A stretch of DNA of 64,000 nucleotides, from the NCBI GenBank assembly GCA_003134815.1, contig PLCO01000015.1, positions 14,107-78,106 on the forward strand. The letters are read 5' to 3'. A program made the position numbers and the translations under genes. Source of the stretch: Acidobacteriaceae bacterium (GTDB lineage: Bacteria > Acidobacteriota > Terriglobia > Terriglobales > Acidobacteriaceae). The notes beneath the pieces were generated by a model. It was not told the origin of the DNA. It searched no databases and saw only the letters and a program-made list of their open reading frames with translations. This document shows, one piece after another, positions 9,473-19,250 of the stretch. The first letter of the stretch is position 1; every line of letters begins with the position of its first letter.

Positions 9473-10020
9473 GCTGGTTTCCTTTCTGAGATGAGGTGAT
9501 TGCGAAGGGTACTTACTCCGTAGTGGAGGCGAGACTTGGCAGTGCCGATTGGAATCTCCAGGATGGCAGCGGTTTCTTCGAGCGAAAGGTCGTGCTGATA
9601 GTGAAGAAGGAGCACGGCCCGGCTCGCGGGCGAGACGTAATCGAGGAGGGCGAGGAAGGCTTCGTCGGGTGGCTCGCCGATATTGGGGTCGAATGTGGTG
9701 AGAGGCTCAGGCGGAGCGGCGTCGAGAGGCTCCCAGCGGCGGTCGCGCTTGAGTTGGGAGAAGGCGATCCGCGAGGCTATTCGAAAGGTCCATGGGCGAA
9801 AGACGGCGGGCTCGCGAAGGAAATGAAGCTTGCGGAAGATCTGCAGCGCGGTCTCCTGAAGGATGTCGTCTGCGAGGGCCGCTCCAACAAGGCTGGTGAT
9901 GTAGCGGCGCAATGGCGCATGGATATCACGGAGGAGCTGTTCCAGTGCGGCCCGGTCGCCGGTTTGGGCGAGAAGAACGAGGAGGGTTTCGTCGGGCGTT
10001 GGAAACTCCGTCGCGTGCAT
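9469..10020 (-). CDS. ECF-type RNA polymerase sigma factor
   Basis: A 183-residue sigma-70 family protein with regions 2 and 4 only. Region 2 is seen as LEQLLRDIHAPLRRYITSLVG...ADDILQETALQIFRKL with the W-R-I-A-R-A-like FRPWTFRIASRIAFSQLKR; region 4 is RAVLLLHYQHDLSLEETAAILEIPIGTAKSRLHYGVSTLR, the helix-turn-helix that reads the -35 element. It is expected to direct transcription in response to an envelope or other signal. It is followed directly, with ATGA overlap, by a two-span membrane protein that may control it. No promoter motif could be matched confidently in the 216 bases upstream. Confidence 0.92.
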   Translation of the reverse strand: MHATEFPTPDETLLVLLAQTGDRAALEQLLRDIHAPLRRYITSLVGAALADDILQETALQIFRKLHFLREPAVFRPWTFRIASRIAFSQLKRDRRWEPLDAAPPEPLTTFDPNIGEPPDEAFLALLDYVSPASRAVLLLHYQHDLSLEETAAILEIPIGTAKSRLHYGVSTLRNHLISERKPA

Positions 10021-10236
10021 GATAGATAGAGGGGTGGGGATGGATGAAAGTTCGGTTATCCCGGATAAATCATTTCAGATAAATAATAGAATGGGCCTCG
10101 AATTCAGCCTCAGTAAGCGAAGGCCGCACGCCGATTGACTTCAGTCGACTTCATTCTATTTGGTTCGGATTTTGGCAGGCAGACCAGGTAGCGTGGACAC
10201 TCGTTCCAGTTCCAGCGCGCGCTAAATATATCGCAC

Positions 10237-12693
10237 TTATTTTGGCAAAGAAAATGCGATATATGTGCCGCCGGCTGGGCCTTTCGGATCGCGGGCTCCG
10301 CTGGCGGCGATCACAACGTATTGCCGGCCATCGATCATGTAGGTCGATGGCGTCGCCACTCCGGCGAACGGCAGTTCCGCTTCCCAGAGCAACTTGCCGG
10401 ATCGGCTGTCGAATGCGCGGAATTTCCGATCGTAAACCGTGGCTCCAATAAAAACCAATCCGCCTGCGGTCACTATCGGCCCGCCGTAGGTTTCTGTTCC
10501 CGTGTCCTTGATTCCCTGTCGAGCCAGCTCCGGATACTCACCGAGTGGAATCTTCCACACATATTTGCCGGTCTTGAGGTCAATCGCATTGAGCGTGCCC
10601 CATGGCGGGGCAATCGCGGGATATCCGTCAGGATCGAGAAATTTGCGGTAGCCGGTGAAAATGTATTTATCCTGGTATTCCTCCGCGCCACGCTTCTCCA
10701 TTACTGAAGCTTGCGCACTGGGGCTGTCTGCCACGCCCATGAAACGCAGCAGCGCCTGCAGATCCGCTCCTTGCAAATCGGGCATAGGCGGCATCTGATC
10801 CGTCCCGTTCCAGACCAATTTAATAATCTGCGCCTTGCTCATCCGGCTTCCGACGCCAATCAGCATCGGATTTGCCGGAGCCATGCCCTCCATGTGACTC
10901 CCATGACAGCGAGCGCAGCGATGTGCGTAAACGGCCGCACCCGCCCCGTCTCCACTTATCTTGTCTGCACCCGTTTTGTCTGCCGGCGCCTGCGCCGTCA
11001 TCTCCTGCGCCGGCACCGATGTCAGTTCCTTGCCCGCATCGCCCCTGACGGCAAACGAACCTGTGCGCAGGAATTCGATCAGCGCCTTCATCTGCGCATC
11101 TTCGATGTTCGGGAACGACGGCATGCGGCCTTTGCCGTTCTTCACAGTGTCGGTCACCTTCAGAACCGTCAGCCGGTTCAATACATTTGCCAGTGATGGA
11201 AACGCCGGCGGCGCACCCTCAAGATTCGTGCCATGGCACATGGCGCACTGGTATTGATAAACCTGCTCCCCTGGGTCGCTGCTGCGGTGGGCTTCAATCA
11301 GGCCGCCGGTCCAAGCCATCTCCGTCGCGTTTACATACAGAATGTCCGTCGCCGGGTCGATCGCTGGCCCTCCCCACTCCGCGCCGCCATCAAAGCCAGG
11401 AAAGATGACCGTTTGCTTGCCCACCGCGAACGGCATGAACTGCCCATCGCTCGCGAAGGTGCGAAACATCTTCAACGCCCACGAGTGCGCCTCGGGAGTG
11501 CGATTGGTGAGCATATCCTCCGTCAGCCGCTGACGGGCGAATGGCTCGGGCGCATCAGGTTTGGGCTGGGTTGGTGAAGTTACTTCGCCGGGCACATTGC
11601 TGGCCGGGTAAGGAATCTCATGAATCGGAAACAGCGGCTTGCCGCTGACGCGATTGAACAAATACAGGTATCCCTGCTTGGTAGTTTGAGCCAACGCCTC
11701 CACGGTCTTGCCGTCGTGCTTCACCGTGAACAGGGCCGGTTCCGAGGGAAAATCGCGGTCCCAGATGTCGTGGTGCACTCCCTGAAAATTCCACAACCGC
11801 TTGCCAGTTGCGGCATCCAGCGCCAACAGCGTATCTGCATAGAGATCGTCGCCCACGCGGTCGCCACCGTAGAAGTCGAAGACGGCCGAGCCGGTAGGCA
11901 CATACACAATACCCAGCTTTCGATCCAGCGCCATGCCCGCCCAGTTATTTGCCGCGCCAGCCGTCTTCCAGGCTTCCGCCGGCCAGGTCTCGTAGCCCGG
12001 CTCGCCGGGGTGAGGAATGGTGTGAAAGCTCCAGACCAGCTTGCCCGTTTGCACGTCGAATGCGCGCACATCCCCCGGTGGCGCCGGATGAGTCTCAGGG
12101 TTTCGTCCACCCACAATAATCAGGTCCTTGTAGATGATCCCGGGCGTGGTCAGCACAATCGACTGCTTCTCAAAATCGCCGCGCAATTCCTTGCGCAAAT
12201 CGATCCGGCCCGATTCGCCAAAACTCGCAATCGGTTTGCCCGTCTCCGGATCCAGGCAGTAAAGAAAGTTCATCACCCCGGCGTAAAGACGTCCCTCTTT
12301 GCCATCAGTCCAGTACGCCATGCCGCGCGCCGGTTGCGTGCCCCCGGCAACGCCGGGGTCGAACTTCCACTTCAGCCTGCCGGTCGCAGCACCCAGCGCT
12401 ACCACTTTCTGCGTCGGCGTATACGCGTAGAGTGTGCGGCCCACTACCAGCGGATTATCCTGGATGCCGCCCGTTTCGCCCGTATCGAAGGTCCATGCCA
12501 TTTTGAGTTGATGCACGTTGGCGCGGTTGATCTGCTTGAGCTGGGAGTAGTGATCTCCGTCAGGACCGCCGTTGTATACAGGCCAACCCGTTGAACCCCG
12601 TCCCGCTGCGCCCTGTCCCATAGAGACTTGCTCGGCGCAAACTCCGCACAGCATGGATGCCAAGAACGCCCCAAAGACGATAGCCCGGTCCAT
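10237..12693 (-). CDS. PQQ-dependent dehydrogenase with two inserted cytochrome c domains
   Basis: An 818-residue exported quinoprotein. A signal peptide (MDRAIVFGAFLASMLCGVCA) leads into propeller blades typical of PQQ alcohol/glucose-type dehydrogenases: WPVYNGGPDGDHYSQLKQINRANV, GGRNPETHPAPPGDVRAFD, HHDIWDRDFPSEP. Between about residues 465 and 660 two haem c modules are inserted, with CAMCH at 483-487 and CARCH at 593-597; the propeller then resumes and ends VVIAASGARDPKGPAGGTYIAFSLPK. It should oxidise an alcohol or sugar in the periplasm and pass electrons through its own haems. The start is ATG 12693; the frame also allows TTG 12720. Substrate is unknown. Confidence 0.9.
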   Translation of the reverse strand: MDRAIVFGAFLASMLCGVCAEQVSMGQGAAGRGSTGWPVYNGGPDGDHYSQLKQINRANVHQLKMAWTFDTGETGGIQDNPLVVGRTLYAYTPTQKVVALGAATGRLKWKFDPGVAGGTQPARGMAYWTDGKEGRLYAGVMNFLYCLDPETGKPIASFGESGRIDLRKELRGDFEKQSIVLTTPGIIYKDLIIVGGRNPETHPAPPGDVRAFDVQTGKLVWSFHTIPHPGEPGYETWPAEAWKTAGAANNWAGMALDRKLGIVYVPTGSAVFDFYGGDRVGDDLYADTLLALDAATGKRLWNFQGVHHDIWDRDFPSEPALFTVKHDGKTVEALAQTTKQGYLYLFNRVSGKPLFPIHEIPYPASNVPGEVTSPTQPKPDAPEPFARQRLTEDMLTNRTPEAHSWALKMFRTFASDGQFMPFAVGKQTVIFPGFDGGAEWGGPAIDPATDILYVNATEMAWTGGLIEAHRSSDPGEQVYQYQCAMCHGTNLEGAPPAFPSLANVLNRLTVLKVTDTVKNGKGRMPSFPNIEDAQMKALIEFLRTGSFAVRGDAGKELTSVPAQEMTAQAPADKTGADKISGDGAGAAVYAHRCARCHGSHMEGMAPANPMLIGVGSRMSKAQIIKLVWNGTDQMPPMPDLQGADLQALLRFMGVADSPSAQASVMEKRGAEEYQDKYIFTGYRKFLDPDGYPAIAPPWGTLNAIDLKTGKYVWKIPLGEYPELARQGIKDTGTETYGGPIVTAGGLVFIGATVYDRKFRAFDSRSGKLLWEAELPFAGVATPSTYMIDGRQYVVIAASGARDPKGPAGGTYIAFSLPK

Positions 12694-12907
12694 TTTCTTC
12701 ACTTCGTTCCCTCGCTGCAAGACAGTCCACTTACTATGCTGTGTGATTGATGAAGCAGGCCGCCAGTTCTACAGGTAACGATGTCAAATTGAAACCCACT
12801 TCATATCTCTGATTCTGACCTGCCGAGCGGACTATAGTCTGGCCGTTTAGGAGGTTGTCGAGATAGGCGGACATTTCACTGGTCGGGCGCCATTTTGGAG
12901 CCCGCCC

Positions 12908-14746
12908 TTAGTTCGCTTGAAGGTTGGTGACATCGGCTCGCAAAAACTCCTGATGATTTCTTGACCGCACCATGAGGCGCCACCACAAGATTCCTGCATA
13001 TTGCCGCCAATTCGAATACGTTTCCTCGAGTTCCGACCCATCGAGATTCATCCACGTAATGGCTTGTGGCAGGTGCGTCGAGGGATCGAGCTTGAGGAAG
13101 ACTCTGTCATTGCGCTTGTCGGTGATCAGGAGCGTCGAGGGGCCGGCAAGGGTCACGGTTCGTTGTGGGTCATCATCGCTGAGCAGCAAAGCCGGCAGCG
13201 CGCGAAACGGCATTGCTGTCGCAGTCGACGCTGGCAGTGGACTCCGCACCTGGTTGGTCGAAGACCATGTCCATCCCGCGATGCCATTGCTGAAGTCAAC
13301 CGTTGTGTTCACGCCCTGCGACACGATGCGAATATCGGAAGGCGCAATGAAGGTTGTTGTTTCGACCGTCGTCTTACGACTGATCTCCCAAGTGACCCTG
13401 TCGGTACGCTGCCAGCCGTGGATAGCCTCCAGATTCCTCTTCCCGCCCATTGCGTTCTGAACAGCGGACAAAAGCTGCATCGCCTGCAGATCTCTTCCGT
13501 AAGGTGGAAGTGGTGTTTGATTGGGGCTCAAGGGAGCTGGCGGTTGCGGATAATTCTGATACGCCGTCGGCGCTGACGAGGGAGCCGCCACGCTGATTGG
13601 TATTGCGGCCGTTTTTGTGCCACCCGGGCCGAATGCAGTCAGGACGTACACCATGTTTCCCTGTGGGCGAACGGTGGCGCTGCCGGTCGTTCCCACCAGC
13701 CCAATGCCCGGGTCAATGCGGACCCGCGAAGCTCCAAGAACGATCCAATGCAATGTTGTCGCCTGGCCAAATTGCAGCTGGTTCGATTCAGCCGTAAAAC
13801 TGACAATCGTCAACGCCGACGGTGGAACAACCACAATCACGATGCTTTCCGATTGAGGGTTCGATTCTCCCCGGTTGATGGCTGTCAGCGTGTACTGCTG
13901 GGTGGTCTCCGGACTCACTTCCCACGCGCCGGTAGGCGGCACGGCCCCGATGCCGGGACCCAGCAAGACGGTGGGGTCGTCTCCGGTCACTTGCCAGCGA
14001 AGCGTAGTGCTCGATCCTCGTTGGATGGTTTGCGCTGAAGCCGTAAACGAGGCAATTACTGCGGGCGTCACAGCAGGAATGGGTTGCACTTCAGCCGGCG
14101 GTCCGTTGGGCGATCCGCCCCCATCGGGCGTTTGCGCCGGCACGACTCCCGGACCCGGCTGTTGCCCCGGCTCTTGGGGCTCCACAGCGTGGCCGGCCGG
14201 AGGTTTCTGCTGGCCAGGCGGTTCGTTGTTCGATTGTGGATTTGGCGAGGAGTTCTTTGCCGGCTCAAGCCATCGGTGAATAAGGGGTGTTCCATATTTG
14301 TAGACTGCCGCCGCAGTCACCGCTCCAATCAGGCAAAGCGCTGCGATCTCCATCAGCCGCCGGACCGGAAAGGCCGGCTTCGAAGCAGGCGGCTGCGGGA
14401 GAGGCGGCCCCGGTGTCTCCAACGCATGAAAGCAATAAGGACACGCGATCCGACCGCCAAGCATCTCCTCGCCGCCCTCGCTGCGGCAACTGGGGCAGCG
14501 ATAGCTGGAAGCTTGTAACCGGCCGTTCATGCACTCGCAAGCGAGTCTTCCGTTTTTGCCCTCGATGCCGCAATTCGAGCAGCGGCTAATGTGGCAATTC
14601 CTCGGAAGAAAGGGCTCATGGCAATGAATGCACAGGCGTGCCGCGTCTTGTTCTTTGAAGGACGCATTGTCCCGCGGACACGTGAGGGAACGCACTGCCA
14701 TGGTCAGCTCAGATTCCCTCATCGTACTACGGTTCTGGTTGGCCAT
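12908..14746 (-). CDS. Zinc-ribbon, single-span membrane protein with two Ig-like repeats
   Basis: A 612-residue protein with no recognised family over its length. Residues 1-125 are cysteine-rich with at least five CxxC-type knuckles (CIHC, CSNC, CPSC, CPYC and CEC), suggesting several zinc ribbons facing the cytosol. A membrane span follows at about 150-170 (LMEIAALCLIGAVTAAAVYK), then a proline/glycine-rich linker. Two related Ig-like beta domains begin IASFTASAQTIQRGSSTTLRW and IVSFTAESNQLQFGQATTLHW. The last 200 residues resemble a lipoprotein-sorting (LolA-like) beta sheet, a weak call. The start at 14746 has CGAGG seven bases upstream. It diverges from a zinc-ribbon GTPase gene with 148 bases between, so both are probably co-regulated and act together. 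Confidence 0.7.
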   Translation of the reverse strand: MANQNRSTMRESELTMAVRSLTCPRDNASFKEQDAARLCIHCHEPFLPRNCHISRCSNCGIEGKNGRLACECMNGRLQASSYRCPSCRSEGGEEMLGGRIACPYCFHALETPGPPLPQPPASKPAFPVRRLMEIAALCLIGAVTAAAVYKYGTPLIHRWLEPAKNSSPNPQSNNEPPGQQKPPAGHAVEPQEPGQQPGPGVVPAQTPDGGGSPNGPPAEVQPIPAVTPAVIASFTASAQTIQRGSSTTLRWQVTGDDPTVLLGPGIGAVPPTGAWEVSPETTQQYTLTAINRGESNPQSESIVIVVVPPSALTIVSFTAESNQLQFGQATTLHWIVLGASRVRIDPGIGLVGTTGSATVRPQGNMVYVLTAFGPGGTKTAAIPISVAAPSSAPTAYQNYPQPPAPLSPNQTPLPPYGRDLQAMQLLSAVQNAMGGKRNLEAIHGWQRTDRVTWEISRKTTVETTTFIAPSDIRIVSQGVNTTVDFSNGIAGWTWSSTNQVRSPLPASTATAMPFRALPALLLSDDDPQRTVTLAGPSTLLITDKRNDRVFLKLDPSTHLPQAITWMNLDGSELEETYSNWRQYAGILWWRLMVRSRNHQEFLRADVTNLQAN

Positions 14747-14894
14747 TTCTGGCCTCGTACGCCCGCCAGGTGAGCTCTCGTCACGGTCGCCTGCGCGTGA
14801 AATTGGCCTGCGGCAGGAGCTTGCCCGTGCGATAGTGGGGAGCAGGTTCTATACTGAGGTTCCCCCGACAAGCCCTGCAATGAGGGTCATGGAA
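14747..14894. promoter_or_regulatory. Divergent promoter region of the GTPase/SEDS-PBP module
   Basis: This 148-base gap separates the divergent starts of the two zinc-ribbon proteins, so it is the likely control region of the whole module. GAGGGT at 14882-14887 can serve the right-hand start at 14895. I could not identify an operator palindrome or a consensus -35/-10 pair. Confidence 0.4.
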
Positions 14895-16547
14895 ATGAAA
14901 TTCCTCAGCAAGCTGCCCGAAATTCTCAAGAGGTCCTATGCGTGGGTGGCCAAGGAATCGCCGCACCAGGCCGACCCACGAATCTGCCCGCTCTGCTTTG
15001 ACTCGATTACCGAGGAAACAAAGTTCATCAAGTATTGCCCGGTCTGCAGGAACTGGGAGGTCGTAAGGGGTAAGGCAACGCGCAGTCTGTTCGCGCGATG
15101 CAGGAAAGTCGGCTGCAAAGCGAACGGCACACTTGCCCAGCGTCCCTTTCTGGCCCATGAAAACTGCCGGCGGTTGAATCCTCTCATCCTCAACCTCAAC
15201 GATGGCGCAAAGAACCATGTCCAGCCGCTTGGCGAGACCTTTGCCTTGCGTTGGATCGACGTAAGCGCGGCGGGCGGAAGAAGCGCCCTTCGCGATGTAA
15301 AGCATTGGACGCTGCCGATTATTCATGGCGCGGCGGAAAACGTGGTTGCCGTCAAGGCCATGTGGTTCCCGTCCGAACTTCTTCGGCTGCTTTCAAGCGG
15401 CAAGGGCAAGCGGGTGCAACTCCGGGGGCCGGCCGACGTTGGAAAAAGCGTCCTGTGCTCCATTGCGGTTAACCCCGACAGCCTTCCGGGCAACCTTCAA
15501 CTTGAGAATTTCGTCTATGCTTCCCCGTACATTGCCACCGACCTGAATGCGCCCGACGAGCAGCGCCAGCCATTCCGATTCTTTGCCAATGCTCTCCAGG
15601 CGATCCAAAGTCTCAGGGACTGGCAGCCATTGGATATGCCTGCCACCGGCCCCGCCGAAGCGTTGATTCGGGCCGGATTCTATAGCAAAATCGTCGAACG
15701 GGAACGCCGTGCGTTGGTTTTCTACGACCTGGCCGGGGAGTTCTTCCAGGAAGGAGCGGGCGAGATCGTCACCCAGCATGCCGCCAATTCCGACTGCATC
15801 TACATTCTGATCGATATTTCGTGCATTTCGGTCTTCGAAGAATTCATTCCGGAGCACCGGAGAAAAGAACCGAGGAAGAAGGCGGACTTCTATGCAAAGT
15901 TAAGCGCGAGTCTGCGGCAAATTGAAGGGGACGAGACTCCCAAGATCATCGTCGTTACCAAAGTCGACCTCGTTGAAATTCCAAACCTCGATGAGCCTCT
16001 TCCCGCAGCGAAACCGGACAGCGAGGCATCAGGGCAGGAGAATGCTGAACCGTCTCCATCGGGTGCGGCGAAGGCCGCGGGCACCCGGAATGGCCAACCC
16101 TTCTTCGACAAAAAGATGGCCCTGAAGGATCTCTCCGAAATCAAAAGACGCACGGAAAACCAGGCCGCACAAACCAGCAAGGACCTTCAGGATTTCGCAC
16201 TCTCCAATCTTGAAAAACTACAGAGCTTTTATGACCCCTCGGACCCCAGGCAAAGAATGATTCGCGAACGGCTGGGCGGAGAAACCATCAAAGGCGCGTT
16301 CTTTGTGTGGACCACCGGACTCGCGTCCCCTTTTCAGGACCCGTCGCCTGCAACGCAATCGGATCCCGGCTCTCAATCTGCCGTTACTTCTGACGTTGGA
16401 CCGGCGGCTGGCGCTTCACAGCCGAGTGCAACCACTGCGATCACTGTTGCGTCTCAGCCGTCGCCCCATCCGGTCTTTGTTGACAGCCAGCCGGCAATCA
16501 GTTGTGGAGTACTTGAACTGGTGAAATTCACGCTGGAGCTCGAGTAG
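14895..16547 (+). CDS. Zinc-ribbon P-loop GTPase (TRAFAC double-GTPase-like)
   Basis: A 550-residue protein. A zinc ribbon lies at the N-terminus (C31PLC34...C48PVC51, then C69...C74). The P-loop is G178PADVGKS185, followed by a G3-like YDLAGEFFQEG near residue 278 and a G4-like VVTKVDLVE near 355, which specifies guanine. A long helical, charged segment (KDLSEIKRRTENQAAQTSKDLQDF) and a low-complexity Ala/Pro/Ser tail follow. The zinc ribbon plus GTPase order matches the double-GTPase proteins described in nucleotide-dependent conflict systems; that family match is inference from order and motifs. The next gene starts 36 bases downstream. Starts at 14880 or 14889 are also possible; 14895 has GAGGGT at the best spacing. 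Confidence 0.75.
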   Translation: MKFLSKLPEILKRSYAWVAKESPHQADPRICPLCFDSITEETKFIKYCPVCRNWEVVRGKATRSLFARCRKVGCKANGTLAQRPFLAHENCRRLNPLILNLNDGAKNHVQPLGETFALRWIDVSAAGGRSALRDVKHWTLPIIHGAAENVVAVKAMWFPSELLRLLSSGKGKRVQLRGPADVGKSVLCSIAVNPDSLPGNLQLENFVYASPYIATDLNAPDEQRQPFRFFANALQAIQSLRDWQPLDMPATGPAEALIRAGFYSKIVERERRALVFYDLAGEFFQEGAGEIVTQHAANSDCIYILIDISCISVFEEFIPEHRRKEPRKKADFYAKLSASLRQIEGDETPKIIVVTKVDLVEIPNLDEPLPAAKPDSEASGQENAEPSPSGAAKAAGTRNGQPFFDKKMALKDLSEIKRRTENQAAQTSKDLQDFALSNLEKLQSFYDPSDPRQRMIRERLGGETIKGAFFVWTTGLASPFQDPSPATQSDPGSQSAVTSDVGPAAGASQPSATTAITVASQPSPHPVFVDSQPAISCGVLELVKFTLELE

Positions 16548-16583
16548 CGGCGCGGTTGCGCCTCTCAAATTGAGGGAGATCGA

Positions 16584-19250
16584 ATGAGGATCCTGGCTTA
16601 TGGCGGGAATGAGTACTCAATCCGCGCCATGATCGGCGAATGGCCCGGCATCTCCATCGAGCATCTTGGCGACCTGTACGGGATTCCCTCGGGAAGCCCG
16701 AGTTTCGGCCTTGTCTTTCCCGGTGGCGCACCAGCCCTCATCTATCGGGAGCGCATCAATCCTCAATACCGCGGCGGCTACCCGTACACCGTCCTGCTCG
16801 ATCTGGGGCCCTGGCAGGGGGCCGACACGCTCTGGACGAGAGCGGACTGGAACGCGGCTGGTCTTCTGGAGTGCATGTTTGGCGCGCAAAGTCCCCGTCG
16901 CGCCATCTTCATGACTCCCGAGCAACTCAGCACGGCAGTGCTGAAGGCAGTCGTTGAGGAGATCTTCGCCAAACGCGAACTCGATCGCTTTGCGCCGGAA
17001 TCGAGCGAACTGACTGCCTTTGAAAAAAAGTGGGCGAGCTTCCTGGCCGGCTCTTTGAATTCAGCGGTTCCCGTGGTTGCTCCGCCGCGTTCACTCGGCA
17101 TCGACCAGCGCCCCACCATGGCCGAATTGGCAAGCCTCGCGTTCCGCCTGCCGCTCTGGCTGCGCGCCGCGCGTGGTTGGATGGTCGGCGGCTCGTATAC
17201 GCAGGCCGCGGGGTTTGGCGCCGGCGCGTTGCTCGACGATGAACCGTTCGGAGAGAAAATCGATCCGTCCGCCGTCATCCGCGATGGCGATCAGATGCAA
17301 TTGTTGCTGCAACAGCTCAGCGAATCCCCGTCGACTGCGGAGAGGGCCCGCAAGCTGATCAATGAGCCGGCATTCAACTGGCCCGACTCGAAACAATTGT
17401 TCGAGCGCGCTCGGCAGTGGCGCATGGCCGCGGTTGGAGACGACTCCGCCTTCCAGGAAAAGCTTCCGGAAGAGGGCATGCTTGCGGAACAGATCTTCGC
17501 CGCCGCTATGGAGAACGCGAGGGAAAAGGCTCGCAGCCAAACGAAGATCGGTCCTGATCAGACGCGCGCCATCCTGCAGTCGCGGCGTCGCTTCGGTCCG
17601 ACGCGCATTCCGCGAGTAATGGTTCCCTATTTTGACGACGCGGCACTCAACCGTCAACTCGACGTCGAGTCGGTCCCTCCGCGTGTTCCCGAGTACCTCG
17701 AACTTCCTGCTGACCTCTGCATGGCACGCTGCAAACGTCAAATGCTCGCGAAGAAAGGCGACCTCAAGCCGGCGGAGCTGGACGGTTGGAGGCAATTCCT
17801 TCGCGATGCGGATGCGGGAGACGAAGAAACTGAATTCCTGGAGGAATTCGCGAGGCAGTTGCGCGGGCTCGCGCCCTGGAAGAACAATGAGGATCGCAAG
17901 CTCACTCAGATCCTCAGGCAGGAGGCCGCATCGCGGCTTCGCAAGGGTCCCAATAGCCTCTTCCGCACCTGGCTTTTCGACAGCGCGACATTTCTTCCCA
18001 CTGAAGAAGTGAATGCGGAGCTGGAGAATATCAAAAGCAGTCTGGATGCACCGCTGAAAGATCTGGCCAACTTTCTCAAGGAAGAGCCACGTCAGATGGG
18101 AACCGCCGTGCGCGCGTGGCTCAAGCAGCTTGCTTCATCCGGTCTTCGCAATCACATTGGCGTGGAGGCGAAGCTTGAGGTCGCCTACGAAAGCCCGCAG
18201 GGCTGGGCGGACTTCTGGGCTCTCTCGCAAGCGCTCAAAGAAGGCAAACCCTTTGCCGGTAAAGAGGTCGTGAAAGAAGAGCGGACATTTCTCGCGGCGG
18301 AATGCATGGACCTGTTGCGGCTCTACACGGGCAACAGGCAATTGGCCATTCCGGTTCCGGAGTTTGTACAGATCGCTAAATCACTCGAATTGCCAAAGCG
18401 ATTTGGGAGCGCGTTGAGTGAGTTGGCTGCGGACCCCCAATTCCGCCGATACTACGATGCTCTCCTGCCGGTCCGGAAGAAAGGGGCCGTCGATGCACTG
18501 AAGTCCGAGCAGGCGCCGACTGCAAAGTCTCAGCTGCTTACAGAGGCGAGCGAACTGCGCGACGCGATTGACGGGATTGTGAAGGAAATCGCTGATTCCG
18601 ATCTGATGATTCCGCCGAACGCCAAGCAGGAAATCGATTCCCAACAATACGACGACCTGGCCGATCTGCTCCTGATCGATTGGGCCCGTGGCAAATCGTC
18701 TCGGCCCGATTCCCAGGAGCAGTATGCTTCGCTGCCGGTGAATCCCTTGGCAGTTGCCACAGGAATCGCGGCGCTACTTTTCGGCGCGGCTGCGTGGTTC
18801 CTCCGGTTTCATCCAGCGATTCCCTTTGCCGGCGCTCTTGCGGCTGGGCAGCATCCCCTGCTTCTCGAGTTGGCCGGCACAGTCATCGCCATCTGCGGAC
18901 TCTTGCAGCTCATTCGTGGATTGTTCCCGCCCGCTTACACTCTGACCCTCTCGAAAAATACCTGGAAACGTGTGCGCAAAGTCGCCGCAAACTTCCTCAG
19001 AAACGGCGATCGATACACGAAGCGCCGCTGCGGAGAATTGCTCGCGAACTTCGCGCAATCCGGCGCGCGGGACTTCAGTGTCGAGGGCAGCTTCGACTGG
19101 CTTCTTCTCCTTTATCTCGGCTCCGGCGCGGGACCGATCGCGCAGTTCGAGGAGGTGAGCTCCGGTCAAGTGAAGCGGGTTCGCCGCTCCATCGTGTTTG
19201 TCCTTGACAGGGCAGGGCTGATCAGGAAGAAAGGTTGGTTCAGAGGATGA
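16584..19250 (+). CDS. 888-residue GTPase-partner protein with two C-terminal membrane spans
   Basis: A large protein of no family I can name. The N-terminal 110 residues (ILAYGGNEYSIRAMIGEWPG, YGIPSGSPSFGLVFPGG, YPYTVLLDLGPWQGADTLW) form a compact alpha/beta-looking domain; residues 130-700 are mostly helical and charged. Two membrane spans lie at about 719-745 and 762-785, and the last 100 residues (KRVRKVAANFLRNGDRYTKRRCGELLANF) are basic and cytosolic-looking. Position directly after a zinc-ribbon GTPase suggests a GTPase-associated protein of the type seen in conflict systems, here anchored to the membrane; this is inference from neighbourhood. GAGGGAGA precedes the ATG. Its stop overlaps the next start as ATGA, so it is translationally coupled to the SEDS-PBP gene. 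Confidence 0.7.
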   Translation: MRILAYGGNEYSIRAMIGEWPGISIEHLGDLYGIPSGSPSFGLVFPGGAPALIYRERINPQYRGGYPYTVLLDLGPWQGADTLWTRADWNAAGLLECMFGAQSPRRAIFMTPEQLSTAVLKAVVEEIFAKRELDRFAPESSELTAFEKKWASFLAGSLNSAVPVVAPPRSLGIDQRPTMAELASLAFRLPLWLRAARGWMVGGSYTQAAGFGAGALLDDEPFGEKIDPSAVIRDGDQMQLLLQQLSESPSTAERARKLINEPAFNWPDSKQLFERARQWRMAAVGDDSAFQEKLPEEGMLAEQIFAAAMENAREKARSQTKIGPDQTRAILQSRRRFGPTRIPRVMVPYFDDAALNRQLDVESVPPRVPEYLELPADLCMARCKRQMLAKKGDLKPAELDGWRQFLRDADAGDEETEFLEEFARQLRGLAPWKNNEDRKLTQILRQEAASRLRKGPNSLFRTWLFDSATFLPTEEVNAELENIKSSLDAPLKDLANFLKEEPRQMGTAVRAWLKQLASSGLRNHIGVEAKLEVAYESPQGWADFWALSQALKEGKPFAGKEVVKEERTFLAAECMDLLRLYTGNRQLAIPVPEFVQIAKSLELPKRFGSALSELAADPQFRRYYDALLPVRKKGAVDALKSEQAPTAKSQLLTEASELRDAIDGIVKEIADSDLMIPPNAKQEIDSQQYDDLADLLLIDWARGKSSRPDSQEQYASLPVNPLAVATGIAALLFGAAAWFLRFHPAIPFAGALAAGQHPLLLELAGTVIAICGLLQLIRGLFPPAYTLTLSKNTWKRVRKVAANFLRNGDRYTKRRCGELLANFAQSGARDFSVEGSFDWLLLLYLGSGAGPIAQFEEVSSGQVKRVRRSIVFVLDRAGLIRKKGWFRG

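Noticed and set aside
12878..12905. CGGGCGCC/GGAGCCCG hairpin near the end of the zinc-ribbon/Ig-like gene
   Set aside because: Stem has a mismatch and no following T-run on either strand.
14628..14894. Upstream extension of the zinc-ribbon GTPase by up to 89 residues
   Set aside because: It would overlap the divergent gene's 5' end and its residues show no conserved character; a GAGGGT site supports 14895.
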